A DNA stretch of 64,000 nucleotides, from positions 14,197,946 to 14,261,945 of the forward strand of contig NW_004624747.1 in the NCBI RefSeq assembly GCF_000247695.1. The letters are read 5' to 3'. This document shows positions 10,474 through 21,814 of the stretch, in pieces. A program made the translations under genes and the position numbers. Origin of the DNA: Heterocephalus glaber (taxonomy: Eukaryota; Chordata; Mammalia; Rodentia; Bathyergidae). The stretch's first letter is position 1; each line of letters opens with the position of its first letter. The notes under the pieces were generated by a model. The model did no database searches. It saw only the letters and a list, made by a program, of their open reading frames with translations, and was not told the DNA's origin.

Positions 10474-10684
10474 CACAGCCCTGGAGTTCATTGGACCATC
10501 AACTCCATACTTTATGGCTCCAGGTTCAAAGTCCAAATTTCCAAATAAGGAAATCTGATTAGGGTACCTTGGGTCAGGTGTTTCCCCCTGATCCAATCAC
10601 CTGTGGCCTGGAGGGTAGCACTATGTGACATATACAATTCCCTGGAACTTCCAGAAGCTTCCATAAAGGGATGCTATGGTGGCA

Positions 10685-10905
10685 AAAGCAGATCTGGATT
10701 TAAATTTCTACTCATCCAGCCCTTTCTAGGTCTGTGGCCTTTGATAAATTATTCCATTTCTCTAAGCCTCAGTGGTTTCATTCAGCCCATAGGGGTGGAA
10801 ACGTTTACCTCACCTTATTTGGACTCATCGAACAAGTCAGCCTATGTAAACTATAATGAACGTGTCTGGCACATGGTAAGCGTCCAGTGTATATCACTCA
10901 GTGGC
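10685..10905 (+). repeat. MIR SINE
   Basis: In order it shows 'tctggatttaaatttctactc', 'tctgtggcctttgataaatta', 'tttctctaagcctcagt', a decayed 'taggggtggaaacg', 'ctataatgaacgtgtctggcacatggtaagcg'. It is nearly full length and diverged. It falls inside the 246-codon open frame at 10603-11343, which argues against that frame being a gene. Confidence 0.75.
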
Positions 10906-10909
10906 ACAC

Positions 10910-11685
10910 TGTGTCCTCTCAGCCCACCTTCAGCTTCAGCTGCTGTGGTGGGGGACAGTTTCTGTGCACAAGGACGTAATCCCACCTCTCTTTTCTGCCT
11001 TAGGTCTTTCTCTAGGGGCCCCAGGAGGCCTTCTGAGCCTCAGGCATGCACAGTTCACGAGTTTGGGGGAAACCAACACCTCAGGGGCAGCCTCCGGTCT
11101 GTGGAGGATGCACTCCAACAGGTCGGCCTCCCATTCCAAGCCTTGCTGCATCCCAGTTTCCCCACAAGGAGGACAGACCCAATGATGTACACTTTACTGG
11201 GTTTTCCTCCTCCTCTGTGTCTTCCTCTCCACTCCCTTATTCTGGCTTCCTGGAAACACCTCCAGATAAACTCCCTGCACCCAAGTCCCCTGTCTCAGCT
11301 TCTGCTTTTGCAGAAAACAAAATTAATGCAAATCATAAGTTAGCTAGTGAATGTTTTGTTGACATAGGGGGAAAAAAAGTGTCTAGTGCAGCCACCGCCT
11401 GGAGTCATGCTGGCAAAATGAGCTCCTGGAATGTGGCTAACAGGCAGGCATTGAGGACTCCCAGCCCTCCACCAGGTGCTCACCTCCACGATGGGAGGAA
11501 AGACCAATAGGGAAGCAGGAATAGTTCCTATGAGTCTGCTGCATGTTTAGCCATCTCATCTCCCTGGTGAGTAAGGGGAGAAATAAAGCTTCGTATCACA
11601 TTGAGGGTGTCAGGATGGGTGGGTGGTGACATAGTCATAGTCATATGTCATATTCAGTGGCTTGGCATTTGTGGAAAAGCATAAA
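10910..11685. other. GC-richer unique sequence with long chance frames
   Basis: Two long overlapping frames (ends at 11343 and 11510) and antisense frames occur here. Their peptides show no domain and the upstream part is a MIR. 'ctgtctcagcttctgcttttgcagaaaac' near 11290 resembles an old LTR or LINE piece. Confidence 0.4.
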
Positions 11686-11689
11686 TATG

Positions 11690-12165
11690 ATCACCACTCT
11701 GTTATTTTGTCTGCTTCCATGGCCTCCCTTTGCAGTTTGGGTCAAGGTCAAAATTTCTTGCAACAGCTTAAAAGACCCTGTAATTCAGCGTAAGTGTACA
11801 GCTCCATCCTAATCTCCCACCAATCCTTGTTAGACTCGTTCCTCATTCATTCTTACTTTATTGAACACCTATTATGAGCTAGCCCAGCAGGGACCTGACC
11901 AACTCTGCTTGCTGTCTCTCATGCCTTAGGCCCTTTGCGTATGTTCTCCCCCCTGCCAGGAATACTTTTGCTTCCATCCCTTCAGCAGTCCTGGGCTCCC
12001 CGGCACACACACCCGCCTCTGTTGCATCCCTCACACTGGTGAAGACTCGCAGGGTGTCCACAGGGGCAGGAATGGGGCCCACCCTGCTTCCTTTGTGCCC
12101 TCAAGAACCAGTGGTGCCTGGCACCTGCCAAGGGCCTGGGCAGTACCTGCTGAATGAGGTACACA
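11690..12165 (+). repeat. L2 LINE 3' end, sense
   Basis: 'tgcttccatggcctccctttgcag', 'taggccctttgcgtatgttct', 'ctgccaggaatactttt', 'tcacactggtgaag' and the ending 'agtggtgcctggcac...cctgctgaatgag' follow the L2 3' region in order. A reversed L2/MIR-like phrase around 11845-11880 interrupts it. Confidence 0.6.
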
Positions 12166-12169
12166 CTGA

Positions 12170-12610
12170 CAAAAAGGCTGGGAGATAGATCTCTGACTCA
12201 TGTGACCACACTACAGACTGTTACCATGCTCATTCATGGATTCCCAAAACATTTTAGTTACTCAATATTGACAAGAGAAGAAAACTGTGGCTAAAGCACC
12301 AGCAATTGATTCCATGTTTGCAGAGGACAAAGACAGGTGTGAGTTCGTTTGGCTGAGGGTGAGGTCGTCAGCCTCCCTGCCTCCCTAGCCCTCTCTCTCT
12401 GTGCATAACAATGGGAGGAGGGTGAGAGGGTGTCACTGCTGCAGGGTGCCCGTCTGCTTTGCCTTCACTTAGGGTGCAATCTTCTGACTTCAGAAAATAA
12501 TGCCTTTCCTTCAAGGTCTCCGCTTAGCAGGGCCACCTCCTCTGTCACTAGCTTCGACTTCCCATGAAAGGTCTGAAGTTTTAAGATAAGAAATCCTTGT
12601 CATGGTCTCA
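12170..12610. other. Unique sequence, nothing recognised
   Basis: No supported feature. Confidence 0.4.
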
Positions 12611-12870
12611 GAACACAGACCTTAACAGGCTCACAGGTCCAGCTAGGAATTCAGTGTCTGCTGCCTACTGGCCTTGAATAAGTGATGTCCCTCTCGGAAC
12701 CTGTGTCCTCCTCTCTAGAATGAGGCGGCAAGAGCAGGTGGCTTGTGGGGCTATTATGAGGTATAAGCAAGAGAATGCACAGGAAGTCCTCAGCTTAGGG
12801 CCCAGTCCAAAGGAAGGCCATTGTAGGTGGCAGTTGTTATTAGCTACCACTGAGTAGACAAGTGGTGATA
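12611..12870 (+). repeat. MIR SINE, diverged
   Basis: 'cctactggccttgaataagtgatgtccctctcggaacctgtgtcctcctctctagaatgaggcgg', then 'gctattatgaggtataagcaagagaatgcacaggaagtcctcagc', then 'ttgttattagctacc' follow MIR order. Confidence 0.65.
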
Positions 12871-13359
12871 GAAAATATGGTGAATGTTTAGAATTTTTAA
12901 AAATTATTACAGTGAGAGGCACATTGCTATGAGCCCCCTTCATTGCTATTAAGCTCCCTCTCACTTTGAACACACTTATCCCATTGTTCTTGGCACTTTC
13001 TGAAGTAGTTCTTGGAGTTCTCTGTCCTTAGTGTCTTTACTAGGTGTGGTAAAAACATCTGTGAATGCTGCTGCCAAGTGCCCTGCAACAGAAAGTCAGG
13101 CTGGTAAAAACATGGTGTGTCGTCATCCAGCTCGCTAGTTTTTGACTTTTACTTCTTCCCTAAAGTCAAAATGACCATGAAAAGTAAATATTTTGAATTG
13201 ATTCAGGACTTTGAGGCAGCCTTAACAGTGCAACTAAAGACACTCACAAAAGAGGACTTCCAGAACTGCTGCAGAAGGTAGCAAGAAAGATAGAAAAGTA
13301 TGTTCAAAACTAGTGGGAACATTTTGAGGGGAATGAATGGCAATTTTTAAAACTGTAAT

Positions 13360-13470
13360 AATTAAAAAAATTATTAGTGTACATATACAGTACATGATTA
13401 TATTCATCACAGGTACATAACGTACACATGTACAGGTACATAACACATCTCACACCTTCAAAAGTGTCAG
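13360..13470 (-). repeat. L1 3' end fragment, antisense
   Basis: 'attaaaaaaattattagtgtacatatacagtacatgattatattcatcacaggtacataac' parallels the start of the L1 block at 18520-18600 (ATTGGTACATTTTAGACATAC..GATTGCATTCATCATAGGG). It is a short, diverged copy. Confidence 0.5.
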
Positions 13471-13474
13471 ACAT

Positions 13475-15075
13475 CATACCAAAGATCTGATCTCCCAGGA
13501 TACAGCTTGGGAGTTCAAGAACATAACTCCAGACATGGGGTACATGGAAACAAGTTCTCCTGCCACTTTTGCTTGGTAATCATAGGCCCCAGTTCCTCCG
13601 GAATAAGGAGAACAGCTTCCAGAGGATAAATGTTGACATGCTAAGGGAAGAATTAGACCTCCATGGACACTGGGGCTCAGGCAGTGTACCACAAACGCTC
13701 AGCAGCCATGACAATGGACATCTGGAGTTAAGGCTAGAAACTGAAAACCTCAAGAGTTTAGTGAGTTTGGCCAATAGGGGAATATTGTAGGACATACATT
13801 TAATTAAAAAATGGTGGCGGTGATGGTGAGAGATGAAAACTAAGCCTTTTTGATTTGAATGGAAAGTCTCAAGGATTACAGTAGCAGATGCAGTGTCTCA
13901 TGGAATAGCAACCTTCTTGTCACTGGAAGTAATTAAACAAAGTTGGCCTGACCTGGGGTACGAGTGTCATCAATCATTCACATTCCACCTTTGAGATATT
14001 TGCCATGACTCTGCACCAGTTGCATTACTAATTACTTAGTATTTGTCTTTAAATGGGCTTATTTTTAAAACACTAGAAAAAGCAAAATTGGTATTGCCAC
14101 CGTAGGGTGAAAGCTATTATTGCAGGACACAAGTAGAAGGTAACTATAAAAGCAAATCTAACAAAAACATAGCAGTATCATTCAATTACACCTAGGTATT
14201 ACTGTCTGCACAAGGCTGAGTCCAAGGAGTGCCCTTTCTTTGTTAAAAAGAAGAGTAACAAGTGTTATGGAGGTATTAAAGACTGAACTAGCACTAAACT
14301 GAGAACTTCTGTTTTGCATAATAAAAGGACAAAAGAGAATTTAAATAAAAGCAAAAAGACGATTTCCACTATGCAATTTTATGTTAAAGTCTATGTAACA
14401 TTGAGGAATCATCACCTTATCTGCTCAGTGGTGCCAGGGCTCCTCCTCAAGGAGAATTCAAGCAACAGATCCCAGACTGGGTAAGAAAAGACCTAGTATC
14501 CCTTCTACCTCTGGGATTTTGTGGCTTCAATTTCTTATTCTACTTTCTTGATATGAAGTTCTTAGCCAGTAAACAGCCAGTAAATATTTAACAACCTACT
14601 CTCCAGAGGAGGAAAAAAGGGCCTGATGTATGGTGTTTGCCAATTACCCTGGTGTAAATACTCCAACCATGGCTGGTTTTGCCATACCAGCTATATGTCA
14701 CTGAATAAAAAGTAGGGAAGAGATGAATCCAGTAGGCTTTTGGGAGCCTGAGCAAGCTGGTTCCTACACAGGACTTGTTCCTACCCAACTGTGGTTGTTC
14801 TCTTAGAGACATAAAATAAAACTGGGATCCAGAGGATTGGCAACTAATATTTGAATATCTCTAAAAACCTCTGAAACTATTGGCCATATCCTACAGAATC
14901 AGTACATGAGGGATGAACTAGTTTTGCAGTTCACCCCACAATCTCTTTGTATTTATGACCATTTTAGAGGTAAGGATATTGAGGTACCATCTTAAAAACA
15001 TTTTAGTAACCACTAGAGTTGGGCTTTACTTTAAATTGCCCAATTTTTGCACATCTGTATTTAACTAACATCTGC
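13475..15075. other. Unique sequence, mostly AT-rich
   Basis: No gene or full repeat was recognised. A MIR-like phrase (CCATTTTAGAGGTAAGGATATTGAGG, reversed MIR) occurs near 14960-14985. Confidence 0.4.
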
Positions 15076-15169
15076 ATTTCTCCTGCTGCATATTCTCAGG
15101 AGCTTTGCTGTGCACCCATTCAGGGTGGGCTTAGATTCCTGCCTTCTTAACTTTTAAGTCAAGGCACAA

Positions 15170-15330
15170 GGACCCCAGCTTTCCTGGGTCAATTAAAACC
15201 AGTCATCACCTCTGAAGCTTTAGCATCTCCCACAAGTCAATTACCGTTTGCATCTATGTGCAGGCAAATTACTGTGCATTACTGTGGCAATTAAATCTTC
15301 ATCAGATCTGTCTGCACATTTCATTCTCAA
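15170..15330. promoter_or_regulatory. Candidate conserved non-coding element
   Basis: This repeat-free, AT-rich block has repeated homeodomain/POU-like words: GGTCAATTAAAACC, CAAATTACTGTGCATTACTG and TGGCAATTAAATCTTC. Its appearance resembles conserved enhancers near developmental genes. This is inference only. Confidence 0.3.
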
Positions 15331-15360
15331 TACTTTCAAGGAAGCTCTGCATCTAAATAA

Positions 15361-15440
15361 GATTTTATTGAGGGCCCACTATGTGCCAGGCATCATATGA
15401 TGTCAGTCTGTTTTAGGGAACAAGGTAGGGAATTAAAAAA
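15361..15440 (-). repeat. MIR/L2 terminal fragment, antisense
   Basis: 'ttttattgagggcccactatgtgccaggcatcat' is the reversed shared MIR/L2 3' end. Confidence 0.6.
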
Positions 15441-15444
15441 GAAG

Positions 15445-16265
15445 CTAACCCACCTCTGCCACTCCATACCAGGTTTTGTCTCTATTCACCGAACTAAACA
15501 TAGCTCAGAACACTGCTCTGGGCCCCGTGGGTGCCCAGTCAACACTTGTTGATGGCAGTAGAGCTGCCAATGGCTCCAGATGCAAGCCCTGGCTGCTCTT
15601 CAGTCCAGCCCAGGCCTCCTTGTAGCTCCTGGGTGCCCAGACCACAAAACATTTGAGTGTCCTCCACCTGGAAAATGGTGCTCTATATATCACCACTTAG
15701 GCTTAATTGTTAGTGGCTTGGAGGACACCCTACATGGGCCAATTTTACACAGGGCTATTATATTGGCATATGCATTTCATGATCCGTGCCCATCGCAACA
15801 ACAGCTATTTTTAGCCTTCTAGCAATGGTTTGGCTTGAGCTCCTGTTGTGTGTGTGTGTATTTTTTTCCTCACTTTGATGCTGGAATTGGCCCCCATCTA
15901 GTACAACCATGCCAGGCTAAGATGGGGGCTCCTAGAACAAGTGGAGAACTGCTGGGTAAAGCCGGCCATTGAATACCCTTGGCCCTGGCTCTATATCCAC
16001 CAGAACGTGTTGGCTCTGGGACGAGCATCAGTTATCACCAGCATCTTAGATTAGTGGCTTGCTCATCCAATGCAGAGGGAGGATTCTATTCATGGGTCTG
16101 GTGCTCTGCATGTCCATCAGGGTCACTGACTGCTGTCCCAGCAAATCTGTGTCATTTGGCCTGTGCACAGGGATTTGCCTGTGATGTTATCTAGACTTTG
16201 CCTTAAAGTATTTTGCAAATGAAATCAATTTCAGCAATGCACTTGACACTTGTTGGAGGGACAGC
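15445..16265. other. Unique sequence, nothing recognised
   Basis: A short GT run lies at 15848-15858. No exon or repeat is supported. Confidence 0.4.
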
Positions 16266-16269
16266 AAAT

Positions 16270-16515
16270 GTCAGCTATGTCCTGGGAGGCAGGTGCTATA
16301 TTTGTTAAGAGCATGAAGAGTGCTGGGTTCCAATTTCATCTCTGATACTTACTGTATTAGCTTTATGATCAGTTACTGAATCTTTCTAAGCTTTGGTTTG
16401 TGTGTCTGTAAAATGGGACCAATGACATCATCTCTTTGAGGGTTGTTGTAAGATTAACTGAGGTACATTGCACAGTGCTGGCATGCTGTAAGTAATTCTT
16501 TATGCTTCTTGGCAA
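16270..16515 (+). repeat. MIR SINE, near full length
   Basis: 'taagagcatgaagagtgctgggttccaatttcatc', 'ttactgaatctttctaagctttggtttgtgtgtctgtaaaatggg', 'gagggttgttgtaagattaactgagg', 'cacagtgctggcatgctgtaagtaa' reproduce the MIR consensus order. A second MIR start-like piece follows at about 16580-16650. Confidence 0.85.
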
Positions 16516-16654
16516 AGTGTTCAAGAGCTTGTGTTTAGAGAGTAGTTACATTTAGCAGAGGAAAAAAATGTGTAGAGATAAAATGGAAAGACTTTGGAAC
16601 CAAATTATCCTGGATTTGATTCCAAGATTTCCTATTTACTAGCTGAAAAAGCAG

Positions 16655-17065
16655 GGATATAAAAGGAATCTGGTTCAACAGTTAATAACACCTAGTTCTG
16701 GGTTAAGAGAGGGTTTGGGAAGGTGGTTAATGATGCTTTTAATTCAAAATATTGTATTATTATGTTTACAAGGTCCATGTATTTATATTATTATTTGGGC
16801 ATGCACAGACTGAGAATTTAAAGAAAACAGAACTGGTTATTTGAGTTTCTTAAAGTTTTGTGGGTCCCAAAGACAAGGTTTTGTAGCAACTGGAAAACAC
16901 TTCTTACTCAACTTCTCCATATCTTGAAATTTGAGTTGAGATCATGAGGGCATAATTTCCATTCTACATAGGCTGGTGGGAGTTTGCAAACAATATCAAG
17001 CCCAGAGCATGACTACATTTTTCTCTAACCCCCCAAACCTTGCAGTTACTCTTACAGTTTTCATC
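16655..17065. other. AT-rich unique sequence
   Basis: No supported feature. Confidence 0.4.
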
Positions 17066-17069
17066 TTCA

Positions 17070-17407
17070 ATATCCCAAAGGCTCATATATTGAAGGTTTG
17101 GTTCCCAGCAGATGGTGTTAATGGCAGGTGGTGGAACCTTTAAGAGGCGTGGCCTAGCTGGAGGAAGTAGGTCATTGAGGCATGTCCTGGAAGGGCCCCA
17201 CCCCCTTCTCTCTCTCTCTCTCCCAGAAGCTTTGCTCTGCCACAGGCTTCCAGTCATGATGTTCTACCTTGCCAGAGGCCAAAATCTATAGGGCCAACTG
17301 ACCTTGCACTGAGACCTCTGAAATTATGAGTCAAAATACATCTTTCCTCTTTTAATTGCTCTTAGGTATGTTGTCATAGTGATGAGATGAACAGTTGACT
17401 AACATAG
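17070..17407 (+). mobile_element. MaLR-type solo LTR
   Basis: 'aaggctcatatattgaaggtttggttcccagc' is followed by 'ggcaggtggtggaacctttaagagg', 'ggaggaagtaggtcattgagg', a CT-rich block (17205-17223), 'aaattatgagtcaaaatacatctttcctctttta' and 'gtcatagtgatgagatgaacagttgactaaca'. This matches the standard order of rodent MaLR LTRs. The degraded polyadenylation region is CAAAATACATC, where AATAAA is expected. Confidence 0.75.
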
Positions 17408-17411
17408 CCCT

Positions 17412-17880
17412 ACAATATTCTGAAATGGGGAAGTGACCTCACTCCTAACCACTGAGACCTTTTCCTATTAATTGGCCCCGCTGGTGATAGAAATCACCAG
17501 CTCAGGATAGAAATTGAAGGGCACATTGAGAATGAATCCAACACAATCAGTAGCCTGACATTATTTCTGTATACTTAGGTCAATCTTCTGAGGTCTTTAA
17601 GGGCAAAGAGAATCTGCTTTATCACATTAGTGTCACATTACAATAGTGCAGGCTCTAGGGTCAATGTTCATATTTCAGGAAAGTGTGGTCAGACGACAAG
17701 GCATTACAACATTGGGGCTGGGGACACTGACTCCTTGGACAGCCAGCCAATGACCTGATATTGTGCATGTACTGAGGCCATTTCTGCCCAATGTGGGACT
17801 TCTCCAATGAGGACTGTTGGCTCTGGATCTTCTCAGAAAGTTGGACTGGCTAGTATTTCCTCAAAGCCACCCTGTAGCTT
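17412..17880. other. Unique sequence, nothing recognised
   Basis: No supported feature. Confidence 0.4.
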
Positions 17881-17883
17881 GAT

Positions 17884-17946
17884 GTTCTTCCTTCCTCTTC
17901 CTCTCCTCCCCTCCCCTCCCCTCCCCTCCCCTCCTCTTCTCTTCTC
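17884..17946. repeat. (CTCCC)n pyrimidine microsatellite
   Basis: Five to six CTCCC units at about 17905-17933 are flanked by CTTC-rich sequence. It accounts for the short open frames on both strands here. Confidence 0.9.
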
Positions 17947-17949
17947 ATT

Positions 17950-18485
17950 CCAGGGGTCTTCTTTCCTGCATCACAGTCTGAATCTTCTTTATCTGTTACA
18001 AGGATGACCCCTGAAAGATCTCTGACCCTTCCAACTCTGTCTTGGCATCTGTTTCCCAAAGGAACTGAAGGTATGCAACACAGTTACCTCCATTCTTCTG
18101 GCTGCAATGAGCTAGTTTCTTCATTCTGGTTAACTGGATACTTGCTTGTTTTCCTGGGCAGATGGGACAGGAGGGATTGAGGTGGCTAAGGAGAAATGCT
18201 TCAGAGGTCAGGCTGCATGGCAAACCTAGCCTTCAGCTCAGAGAGGGATGACTCTACTGCTCCAATGGGTTGGCCTGGCTCCACTGAGGTGGCAGCAAGC
18301 AGGGCACATTGAAGGTGGCCATGCTTTCTTTGTTATGAACGCACAGAAAATGTACCCAAAACACAGATTGGGACTGGTGTGTGGGGCGTAGGGCTGTCTT
18401 CTAACAGCCACATTTCTTGGTATAATGTGACCTTTCCATTTAGTTTCTATGCTGCTCCTTTCTCCAAGGGAAAGCCAGGAGAGGA
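17950..18485. other. Unique sequence, nothing recognised
   Basis: No supported feature. Confidence 0.4.
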
Positions 18486-18489
18486 GGTG

Positions 18490-18860
18490 TTTTATTTTAT
18501 TGTATTTATTTAAAAATTAATTTTATTGGTACATTTTAGACATACGTAATGATTGCATTCATCATAGGGAATTTGTACCTGTGTGTAATATGACTTGATT
18601 CTTCTTTCTTTTCCCCTTTCCCTCCCTTCCCTTCAATTCCTCTTATCCTCTTTATTTACAAAAGTTTTGTTTCCAATTTTTTCTTTTTTCCTTTTCCCTT
18701 CCTTCCTTTCCCCCTCCCTAGCTCCCCTTCCCATTTGAACATTTTCTTCCTATTTCACAATATGCATTACACATTTTGGTCCATATTTACACTTTCAGTT
18801 TCTCACATCAGAGAAACCATGCGATATTTGAACATGTGTGTCCAGTTTATTTGAGAGGAG
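18490..18860 (-). repeat. L1 3' end, antisense
   Basis: It starts with a reversed A-tail region (TTTTATTTTATTG) and 'aattaattttattggtaca', the reverse complement of the AATAAAATTAA end at position 200. A CT-rich tract (18600-18725, the reversed L1 3'UTR polypurine tract) follows. 'atgcattacacattttggtccatatttacac' then leads towards the 3'UTR start. It is the same family as 1-234. Confidence 0.75.
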
Positions 18861-18990
18861 GTATTTTAAAGAGACACTGGGTGAGTTAATTAGGTGGCTC
18901 CACATTTGTCAGACTTTACACTGACAGCTTGGGGGAGAGGAGGTGGGGGTGGGGACCAACCCAAGAAGAGCCGTGGGCTTGGTTCATTTT

Positions 18991-19075
18991 TTTTTTTTTT
19001 TTGGTACCGGGGATCCAACTCGGGTCCTTGCGCTTGTGCAGCAGGCGGCGAAACCACTGAGCTAAATCCCTGGCC
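18991..19075 (-). repeat. ID-type SINE, stand-alone, type B, antisense
   Basis: A T-run is followed by GGTACCGGGGATCCAACTCG (reversed 3' end and B box), CGCTTGTGCAGCAGGCGG (reversed anticodon region, type B) and CACTGAGCTAAATCCC (reversed A box). An 8-bp duplication TTCATTTT flanks it (18983-18990 and 19079-19086). Confidence 0.9.
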
Positions 19076-19089
19076 CTCTTCATTTTGAA

Positions 19090-19845
19090 GACTGGCTCTG
19101 GGGCTTCTGGGTAGTACCCCACACAGCACCCTGTGTGTACCAGAAGCACACGAAATTTTAATGACATCCGAGCCATTTCCCTCCACAGCTCCATATCTGT
19201 CCATTCTGGGGAAAACTGAATTTGTTGTGTGTGGAAAACCATGTGGGTCAAGGAAGGACACTGTTTCCTAACTCCCTGACCCTATACTCCACTATTTGAA
19301 GTAATAAAATCAAACACAACCTCCAGTGTGCTATGCATAGAGAGATCATTGTGAGGGTTCACAGACACATTTCCTTTGTAGCGGAACACTCTGTAATCGG
19401 TCAGGGATGTTCCCTGGGAAAAGACAGCCAAGGGACCCTTCGAGGGAAATATCACAAGTCCAGTGGGCACAAAGCAATGGTGTACCAGCTCATAAGAGCA
19501 ATTGTGTGAAAGCTGTTGTAAGATTTTCCCCCCAACTCTTTGTTCAGTGATAGCTGGAAATCAACGGCTGCAGGAATATTTACACTATAGGAATTGGCAA
19601 ATGTTAGAAATAAGGAGTTTTTTGTTTTGCTTGTTTTCCCTAGAAAGCTGGTTGTTAAACATTTGCCAGTACATCACTGGGGAAAATTTTATATATACCT
19701 GGGCACCTTCCTAAGAGACACTGTCTCTATACCTCACCACTCCTCTATAACATTTCTTGCCATACCCTCCCCTGTGTAGCTTATAAATACCTCTGAATTT
19801 TTATGCATTATTTCTATATTCCTTTCCTTAGTGTCACCAATCACT
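19090..19845. other. Unique sequence, nothing recognised
   Basis: Short overlapping frames exist on both strands, none with supporting context. Confidence 0.4.
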
Positions 19846-19849
19846 GCCT

Positions 19850-20150
19850 CTAAAGTTGGGCAAGTTAGTTAACCTCTCTGGCCTCAGTTTTCTCATCTGT
19901 AAAATGGGGACACTGATTGCATCAAATGTGTAGGGCAGTTTCTTTGGAGGACTGTACTAAAATACTCCTCACAAGGACTCAGTAACACAGGTGTTATTAT
20001 CCATATAGGGAAGGGGAGACCCTGGGTTGTGAAGTCACTGGATGAAAGCTTGACAGTCAGTAAGTGGCAGAGCCAGGAATTGAATCCAGAGCTTCTGGAA
20101 TCCCAAAGCCTCTGTCTAACTTATGTACTAAACTGCCTCTATACCGGTAG
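19850..20150. repeat. Two abutting MIR fragments in opposite orientation
   Basis: A sense piece at 19855-19935 reads 'gggcaagttagttaacctctctggcctcagttttctcatctgtaaaatgggg'. An antisense piece at 19955-20145 reads 'ggactcagtaacacaggtgttattatcc', 'gtcagtaagtggcagagccaggaattgaatcc' and 'tactaaactgcctct'. Confidence 0.8.
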
Positions 20151-20514
20151 CATGACTTCTCCCCCCAGTAAGGTGGCTGCTCATTGCTTATCCTTGCACA
20201 AGCACCGGTGTTCTCTCAGGAGCAGAAAAAGAGAAGTTCTTTTCATTTCTTTCAAAGAAACTCTTCTTGCCTCAAAGAGTGAGTGAGAAAGGAATCAGTG
20301 TAAGTTCATTTGGAATTCTGAGTTCATTATCCACCTACTTAAAGCCTGTCTGAATGACAAATGAAATGTGAAACAGGTAGTCAATCATCCACATGTTTGG
20401 CCTCTGAGATGTCAGAGCTGGTATATTGTAGAAACATCTGGATGGTTAGAAATGAGGCCACACCAAGCTTTTCTGTAATGAGAGAGAACTTGTGGAGAGG
20501 AAGAGAGAGACCCT

Positions 20515-20850
20515 CCATCCTCTTACAGATAGGCCAACTGGGACCTCCAGGGAGGAAATACCTTCCCAGAGTTACACAGAATTTTAGTGGCAAGGCTGGA
20601 GTATAAACTTTCAGGGGCACTGCACTACTCTTTGGCTGGAATTGCTCAACACCATGCCAGACACGGAGTCCCAAATGAACAGACATAAATCAGTGACTGG
20701 AAGCCAGCTTCTCATGTCAGTGCCTTACTGACAAGAATCCTCTTCTGCAGATGAAGAAACTAAGGCTCAGAAAGGTTAGGGAACCAGCTCAGGGTCACAA
20801 AGCTGCTGGTGGGGTTCAGCAGGATTGGAATGAACTCAGCTTTTATTTCT
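20515..20850 (-). repeat. MIR-like fragments, antisense
   Basis: 'agggaggaaataccttcccagagttacacagaattttagtggcaaggctgga' (20550-20605) and 'cttctgcagatgaagaaactaaggctcagaaaggttaggg...agggtcacaaagctgctgg' (20735-20810) are reversed MIR middles. They are separate worn copies or one split copy. Confidence 0.6.
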
Positions 20851-20854
20851 TTTA

Positions 20855-21715
20855 GGTCAATCACCCATAACCACCTCCTGTTAAACATCACAATAAGAAT
20901 TACAACTGTTTATTGAGCAAATACTACGTGCTAGGCATTTTATGGCTGGAAAGAAATTGGAGGAGTATCTGAGTTCCCTATTCAGCATCAGGAAGTTAAA
21001 GTTGCTCCAGGAGTAGGTCAAGACCAGCCACCTGGTGTATTCTAGAACTTTGTAAAGATGACTCCCTCCATGTGCATCTTGAACCTGAACCCCCACCTGT
21101 TTCCATATTTTCCAAAATGCAGTCACCAATTGTAGTCATAATCTATTGTGATGTTCATGCATAATTTTTACTGTTAGCATTTTTCTTTACATTAATATTA
21201 AACAAAACACCTATTTTAGTACCTAGTTTAGTTTCTTCCTAAACAATAATATCCATAGCATTATGCCTTTGAAAGTGTTCTGCAGAGATCTCCTAAGGCA
21301 CCACTGAAATTAACACCATTGAAATTAACATGAACCATTAAGGGTAAGAAGCTATCCATCTGAAGTCATCTCGTGTGTCACCAGTGGTTTGTGTAAGATG
21401 CTCTTGTGCAGCAACTGCTGAAGCCCAAGTATGGTGTGAAATATGCCACCCATTCTTCAAAGGTGGAGGGGACCAAGCACCAAGACACCTCTTCCAGTGG
21501 GGTTTGTTTGGTGGATGTTGAAGATAGAAGTGCTTTCAAGAAGGTTTGGACTAAGGTGCTGCCTGACTTCATGGTGTAGAGCATATCCACTTGTCTATCA
21601 AATCTCTAAGATTTTGTCCACTGATGTTGTCTGTCTTGATTTATGTTCCCTGGGATCCTGGACCCATAGCTATGTAAGGTTGGCTCTTTATCACCTCAGT
21701 CCTAGGTATCAACTC
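20855..21715. other. Mostly unique sequence
   Basis: A short reversed MIR/L2 end (TTTATTGAGCAAATACTACGTG) lies at 20908-20940. A small direct repeat of TTGAAATTAACA-type units occurs at 21305-21330. Nothing else is supported. Confidence 0.4.
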
Positions 21716-21719
21716 CAAA

Positions 21720-21812
21720 CCTCTCATACTCTTGAAAGACAGATGTTATACCCCCATTTTACAGATGAGAACTCAGCAGAGCTAGTAAGTAGAGAAGCCC
21801 AACTTCCAGACT
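21720..21812 (-). repeat. MIR fragment, antisense
   Basis: 'acagatgttatacccccattttacagatgagaactcagcagagctagtaagtagagaagccc' is a reversed MIR middle. Confidence 0.65.
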
Positions 21813-21814
21813 AG

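Noticed and set aside
10603..11343. 246-codon open frame, the longest in the window, overlapped by a 154-codon frame to 11510
   Set aside because: Its first third is a MIR SINE (10685-10905). The peptide has no domain, and other frames on both strands are similarly open in this GC-richer stretch.
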